In this document: positions 36,804 to 40,645 of the stretch, in pieces
Layout of the letters: the number at the start of each line of letters is the position of its first letter
How positions within the stretch are numbered: the stretch's first letter is position 1
NCBI GenBank assembly: GCA_030148085.1
Contig: JASBUF010000052.1
Span: forward strand, 1 to 40,645
Direction of reading: 5' to 3'
DNA: 40,645 bases
Source of the DNA: Methylophaga sp.
GTDB taxonomy: Bacteria; Pseudomonadota; Gammaproteobacteria; Nitrosococcales; Methylophagaceae
Program-made: the position numbers and the translations under genes
The notes under the pieces: model-generated
The model's input: the letters and a program-made list of their open reading frames with translations, nothing else
Database searches by the model: none
Told to the model about the DNA's origin: nothing

Positions 36804-37742
36804 TTATTCCCACTCCAACTCGACAAACGCAGCCGTCACATTTCGGCGGTGGTATTCATCAAACAATAGCCATTTGTCTTTTTCTGCCAGTCCGACGCTA
36901 GCGGTGGCCTCTTCAATAGTGCCGAAGTCCAGAATAATGTCCCGGATCTGCTGACGAATCGACGTCAGGTAGAGCAATTGAGCCTGCCAGCCGGCTTGGC
37001 CGAGATCCGTGCTACCTGCCGGACCGTGACCAGGCACGATATAGTTGACCGGCATCTGTTGTAATTGTTCACTGATCGCTATCCAGCCATTGATGCTGCC
37101 GTCCAGAGCCGGGGTGCGTTCAATAAACAGCAGATCGCCGGTCCATAATGTCTGGGTCTGTTTGTCGAAAACAGTGAGATCATGATCGGTGTGTGACGTG
37201 GTGAAAGCAGTGAGAACAAGCTCTCTGTTTCCCAGATCGATCGTTACGGGCTGATCGATACTGACAGTCTGTGAGGGAGCAATAAACTCGGTACCGGTGT
37301 AGGCATCACCTAATGTCTCAGAAAAGCTGCGTTTAAAGAAGTCTTCACGAGCGGCCATCGCCGCCGACAGTTTTTCATGACCTATATATATAGTATGTGC
37401 GCCGTTGAAAGCAGCATTGCCCAAAGTGTGATCGGGATGTACATGGGTGTTGATGATATAGCAAACCGGTTTGTCAGTCACAGACTGAACAGCCTTGGCC
37501 AGTAGCTCACCTTCTTTATAGCTGCCGCCGCTATCAATCACTGCCACACAGTCGCTGCCGATAATAAAACCGACATTGGCAATAGCGCCGAAATTCTCCA
37601 CGGACGCATCCTCATGCACACCTTGATGGTAATAGATGCCGTCAGTGACTTGCTCTACAGAATAAGTCTGTTGCGCACAGGCCGTTTGACTGAAAAACGT
37701 AATACCAAGGCTGATGGTTGTCAGCAAAGCCCTTATTAGCAT
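36804..37742 (-). CDS. Periplasmic metallo-beta-lactamase-fold hydrolase (quinoprotein relay type)
   Basis: 312 residues from 37742, where a signal peptide begins (MLIRALLTTISLGITFFSQTACA) with AGAGAGG upstream; a longer frame to 37868 lacks one. The zinc motif HVHPDH gives His100, His102, Asp104 and His105. Later SHTDHD and VPGHGPAG carry the other ligand residues. The group accompanies SoxYZ-like carriers and quinoprotein alcohol dehydrogenases and has been named quinoprotein relay metallohydrolase. It is upstream of the carrier gene by about 165 bases on the same strand. The reaction is unknown; cleaving a thioester or persulfide from the carrier is one possibility. Confidence 0.82.
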   Translation of the reverse strand: MLIRALLTTISLGITFFSQTACAQQTYSVEQVTDGIYYHQGVHEDASVENFGAIANVGFIIGSDCVAVIDSGGSYKEGELLAKAVQSVTDKPVCYIINTHVHPDHTLGNAAFNGAHTIYIGHEKLSAAMAAREDFFKRSFSETLGDAYTGTEFIAPSQTVSIDQPVTIDLGNRELVLTAFTTSHTDHDLTVFDKQTQTLWTGDLLFIERTPALDGSINGWIAISEQLQQMPVNYIVPGHGPAGSTDLGQAGWQAQLLYLTSIRQQIRDIILDFGTIEEATASVGLAEKDKWLLFDEYHRRNVTAAFVELEWE

Positions 37743-37820
37743 GCGATCCTCTCTATCCTGAGCATGAGGCTGGTACAATAACCCACCTTTAACAAGACTA
37801 TCCAGTTGAGAGTTTATTAC

Positions 37821-39224
37821 ATGACCATTCGTACCCGCTTTGCTCCCAGCCCAACCGGTTATCTGCATGTAGGTGGTGCTCGTACCGCTTTATTCTCCTG
37901 GCTTTATGCCCGTAAGCATGGCGGCCAGTTTGTTCTGCGTATTGAAGATACCGATCTCGAGCGTTCTACGGCGGAGTCGGTCAATGCCATTCTTGAAGGC
38001 ATGACCTGGTTGGGGCTGAGCTACGATGAAGGTCCTTTTTATCAAACGCAGCGTTTCGACCGTTATAAAGAAGTGATTCAGCAATTGATGGATCAAGGTG
38101 ATGCCTATCACTGCTACTGCTCTAAAGAAGAACTGGACGAGATGCGTGAGGAGCAACGCGCCAATAAACAAAAGCCACGCTATGATGGCCGCTGCCGTCA
38201 TCGCACCGAGCCAAGAGCAGGTGTTGAGCCGGTTGTTCGCTTCAAAAATCCGACGGAAGGCAGTGTCATCGTCAAGGATGTCATTCGTGGAAATGTTGAA
38301 TTTAAAAACACGGAGCTGGATGATCTGATCATTGCTCGCCCGGATGGCACACCGACCTACAACCTCACCGTGGTTGTGGATGATATGGATATGCAACTGA
38401 CCCATGTGATTCGAGGTGATGACCATCTGAATAACTCACCGCGCCAGATCAATCTTTACCGGGCTCTGAGGGCTGAGCCACCGGTGTTCGCCCATGTGCC
38501 GATGATTCTGGGTGATGACGGTGCGCGCTTATCCAAACGTCATGGTGCTGTGAGTGTGATGAGCTACCGTGATCAAGGCTATTTACCGGAAGCCCTGTTG
38601 AACTACCTGGTGCGTCTGGGCTGGTCACATGGCGATCAGGAAATTTTCTCTCTGGATGAAATGACCCAGCTGTTCGATATTGAGGACGTCAACAAAGCTG
38701 CTTCCAGCTTCAATACCGACAAACTGCTGTGGCTAAACCAGCAATACATTAAGAATAGTAGTCCGGAGCATGTGGCCCATCATTTAGGCTGGCATTTGGG
38801 ACAGCTGGGCATCGATCCTGCAACAGGTCCGGAACTGACCGAGGTGGTTAAAACACAGCAGGAGCGAGCTAAAACGCTGGTGGAGATGGCAGCGAACAGT
38901 CGTTTCTTTTATAAGGACGTTGAGGAGTACGATGAAAAAGCGGCCAATAAAAACCTCAATGAAGCCTGTTTGCCGTTATTGGAAGACATGCATGCCCGTC
39001 TGAGTAATGTGACAGAGTGGTTGGCCGAACCAGTACATGCAGAGATTAAACTCTGTGCTGAGGCGAATGACGTCGGTATGGGGAAAGTCGCTCAACCAAT
39101 TCGGGTGGCCATTACCGGAAATACCGTTTCTCCACCCCTCGATGTCACACTGGCATTACTGGGTCGTGAGCGCACGTTGGCAGCGATCAGCAAAGCGATA
39201 GATTGGATCAAAGATCGTGCCTAA
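37821..39224 (+). CDS. gltX: Glutamate--tRNA ligase
   Basis: Class I aminoacyl-tRNA synthetase of 467 residues. The HIGH-type signature [13 protein letters not shown] and KMSKS-type LSKRHG (in [13 protein letters not shown]) are both clear. The zinc-site region [16 protein letters not shown] and the C-terminal anticodon-binding helical domain are present. The ATG at 37821 aligns with the E. coli N-terminus ([12 protein letters not shown]). An in-frame TTG at 37806 would only add five residues. An AT-rich repeat just after the stop (AAAAAG...CTTTTTTT) may be a weak terminator. Divergent from the hydrolase gene. Confidence 0.97.
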   Translation: MTIRTRFAPSPTGYLHVGGARTALFSWLYARKHGGQFVLRIEDTDLERSTAESVNAILEGMTWLGLSYDEGPFYQTQRFDRYKEVIQQLMDQGDAYHCYCSKEELDEMREEQRANKQKPRYDGRCRHRTEPRAGVEPVVRFKNPTEGSVIVKDVIRGNVEFKNTELDDLIIARPDGTPTYNLTVVVDDMDMQLTHVIRGDDHLNNSPRQINLYRALRAEPPVFAHVPMILGDDGARLSKRHGAVSVMSYRDQGYLPEALLNYLVRLGWSHGDQEIFSLDEMTQLFDIEDVNKAASSFNTDKLLWLNQQYIKNSSPEHVAHHLGWHLGQLGIDPATGPELTEVVKTQQERAKTLVEMAANSRFFYKDVEEYDEKAANKNLNEACLPLLEDMHARLSNVTEWLAEPVHAEIKLCAEANDVGMGKVAQPIRVAITGNTVSPPLDVTLALLGRERTLAAISKAIDWIKDRA

Positions 39225-39269
39225 AAAAGGATTTAAAGCTTTTTTTCTAGATTAATCAGTGGTTTACTG

Positions 39270-39291
39270 TTTCGGGAAAAAATTCCCGAAA
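39270..39291. promoter_or_regulatory. Perfect palindrome upstream of xoxF, possible operator
   Basis: TTTCGGGAA (39270-39278) and TTCCCGAAA (39283-39291) are exact inverted copies around AAAA. No T-run follows on either strand, so it is not a standard terminator. It lies about 40 bases before the xoxF -35 box, a position suited to an activator or other regulator. Confidence 0.5.
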
Positions 39292-39330
39292 AAAATATGG
39301 AAAATATCACAAAAAAGATCAGGAAGATGC

Positions 39331-39359
39331 TTGACTAACGTTTTCAGCGAGATTATGGT
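39331..39359 (+). promoter_or_regulatory. Predicted sigma-70 promoter for xoxF
   Basis: TTGACT (39331-39336) and TATGGT (39354-39359) are spaced by exactly 17 bases. A start near 39366 would give a leader of about 75 bases, ending in an AGAGGAAAA ribosome-binding site seven bases before the ATG. Confidence 0.6.
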
Positions 39360-39440
39360 TTGCTCTACGCATGGAGTACAGCGATGTGATTTTCATGACG
39401 TAAATATAAATACTAATAAAGCAATGTAGAGGAAAACTTT

Positions 39441-40645
39441 ATGAAGCTGAAAACTTTGTCATTGGCTATGATGTCACTGGCAGTACCAGGTCTGGTTGCT
39501 GCTGATGAACTGGCCACAATGCAAGAAAACGAAGCTAACTGGGTAATGCCAGCAGGTAACTACAAAAACCAACGTTACTCAGAGCTGACTCAAATCAACA
39601 AAGACAATGTCAAAAACCTGAAAATGGCATGGTCTTTCTCAACTGGTGTACTGCGTGGTCACGAAGGTAACTCTTTGGTTATCGACGGTACTATGTACGT
39701 TCACACACCATTCCCTAACATCGTATACGCGTTGGATCTGAACAACGACGGTGCGATCAAGTGGAAATATGAGCCAAAACAAAACTACGACGAAACTGTG
39801 CCAGTCATGTGCTGTGACACCGTTTACCGTGGTCTGTCTTACGGCGATGGCAAAATCTTCCTGAACCAAGCTGACACGACTCTGGTTGCATTGAATGCAG
39901 CAGACGGTAGCGTTGTCTGGTCTGACAAACGTGACGATGCTAAACGTGGTGCGACCAGCACTGCTGCTGCTCACGTATTCAAAGATAAAGTCATCGTTGG
40001 TATCTCAGGTGGTGAGTTCGGCGTACGTGGTTACGTTCAAGCTTACGACATGGACGGTAACGTTCTGTACCGCGCTTACAGCACTGGTCCTGACGAAGAA
40101 ATGCTGGTTGATCCAGTTAAAACCACTTCTATGCTGAAACCAGTTGGCAAAGATTCTTCTTTGAAAACCTGGCAAGGCGACCAGTGGAAAATCGGTGGCG
40201 GTACAACCTGGGGTTGGTACTCATACGATAAAGACTTAGACATGTTCTACTACGGTAACGGTAACCCGTCTACCTGGAACCCGGTTCAACGTCCTGGCGA
40301 CAACAAGTGGACCATGTCTCTGTGGGGTCGTGACCTCGACACCGGTATGGCGAAATGGGTTTACCAAATGACGCCATACGATGAGTGGGACTACGACGGT
40401 GTTAACGAAGTGATCCTGGCTGAACAAAAAGTCAAAGGCAAAATGCACAAGACTGCTGTTCACTTCGACCGTAACGGTTTCGCTTACACCATGGACCGTG
40501 AAAGCGGTGAACTGCTGGTTGCAGAAAAATATGACCCAGCGGTTAACTGGTCAAACGGTGTTAACCTGAAAACCGGTCGTCACGATCGCGTTGCCAAGTA
40601 CTCCACTGCCCGTAACGGCGAAGACGTGAACACCACAGGTATCTG
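39441..40645 (+). CDS. xoxF: XoxF-type PQQ-dependent methanol dehydrogenase, N-terminal two thirds
   Basis: Cut by the window end after 401 codons (the family is about 600 residues). A signal peptide (1-20 or 21) sends it to the periplasm, where it oxidises methanol with PQQ and passes electrons to a c-type cytochrome. Visible features are the vicinal Cys124-Cys125 pair beside PQQ, Glu192 in GGEFGVRG, Asn275 in GNPSTWNP, catalytic Asp317 and, two residues on, Asp319 in DEWDYDG. Calcium-dependent MxaF enzymes carry Ala at that last position; Asp there marks lanthanide-dependent XoxF. The remaining genes expected downstream (xoxG, xoxJ) are outside the window. Confidence 0.92.
   Translation, partial: MKLKTLSLAMMSLAVPGLVAADELATMQENEANWVMPAGNYKNQRYSELTQINKDNVKNLKMAWSFSTGVLRGHEGNSLVIDGTMYVHTPFPNIVYALDLNNDGAIKWKYEPKQNYDETVPVMCCDTVYRGLSYGDGKIFLNQADTTLVALNAADGSVVWSDKRDDAKRGATSTAAAHVFKDKVIVGISGGEFGVRGYVQAYDMDGNVLYRAYSTGPDEEMLVDPVKTTSMLKPVGKDSSLKTWQGDQWKIGGGTTWGWYSYDKDLDMFYYGNGNPSTWNPVQRPGDNKWTMSLWGRDLDTGMAKWVYQMTPYDEWDYDGVNEVILAEQKVKGKMHKTAVHFDRNGFAYTMDRESGELLVAEKYDPAVNWSNGVNLKTGRHDRVAKYSTARNGEDVNTTGI

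Noticed and set aside
37890-38426. 178-codon minus-strand frame within gltX
   Set aside because: Shadow of gltX; hydrophobic runs come from reverse-complemented gltX codons.
39441-40645. Calling the right-edge gene mxaF
   Set aside because: The DEWDYDG motif has Asp where MxaF has Ala, so XoxF fits better.

Overview
The window looks like chromosomal core sequence from a gammaproteobacterial methylotroph, most likely Methylophaga or a close relative. The gene neighbourhoods are gammaproteobacterial: rplU-rpmA-obgE-proB-rpsT, uvrA divergent from a YajR-type transporter plus ssb, gshB with tonB, and glyQ-glyS-gmhB-plsC. The methylotrophy genes are a tetrahydromethanopterin (H4MPT) cluster and a XoxF-type methanol dehydrogenase cut by the right edge. 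The genus is inference; the methylotrophic lifestyle follows directly from gene content. No tRNA, rRNA, insertion sequence, CRISPR array or prophage was seen. No gap between genes exceeds about 240 bases.

Left part (1-7.2 kb): the tail of rplU, then rpmA, obgE, proB and a convergent rpsT, followed by a DNA-repair run of xthA, recQ and dinB. Middle (7.3-20.6 kb): an AmpG-like permease with a translationally coupled protein of unknown function, ppnN, a large Pat-type protein acetyltransferase divergent from a histone-deacetylase-family gene, ssb and a YajR-like transporter divergent from uvrA, a CYTH-domain gene coupled to uvrA, and a host-attachment-family gene. Next (20.6-31.2 kb): a gshB-apbE-tonB operon, divergent from glyQ-glyS-gmhB-plsC-fimX, then htpX.

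Right part (31.2-40.6 kb) is the C1 metabolism region. A leftward operon encodes two methylene-H4MPT/H4F dehydrogenase paralogues (mtdA-like and mtdB), beta-RFAP synthase (mptG) and an ATP-grasp enzyme associated with methanopterin genes. Beside it are a small secreted cysteine-containing protein, a SoxYZ-like carrier fusion and a periplasmic metallo-beta-lactamase-fold hydrolase of the 'quinoprotein relay' type. gltX follows, then xoxF with a recognisable promoter and an upstream perfect palindrome. The expected division of labour is that XoxF oxidises methanol in the periplasm, the cytoplasmic H4MPT enzymes carry formaldehyde-level carbon towards formate, and the relay proteins serve an unresolved periplasmic role tied to PQQ dehydrogenases. 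That relay set, including the small cysteine protein, is the best candidate in the window for a poorly described system.
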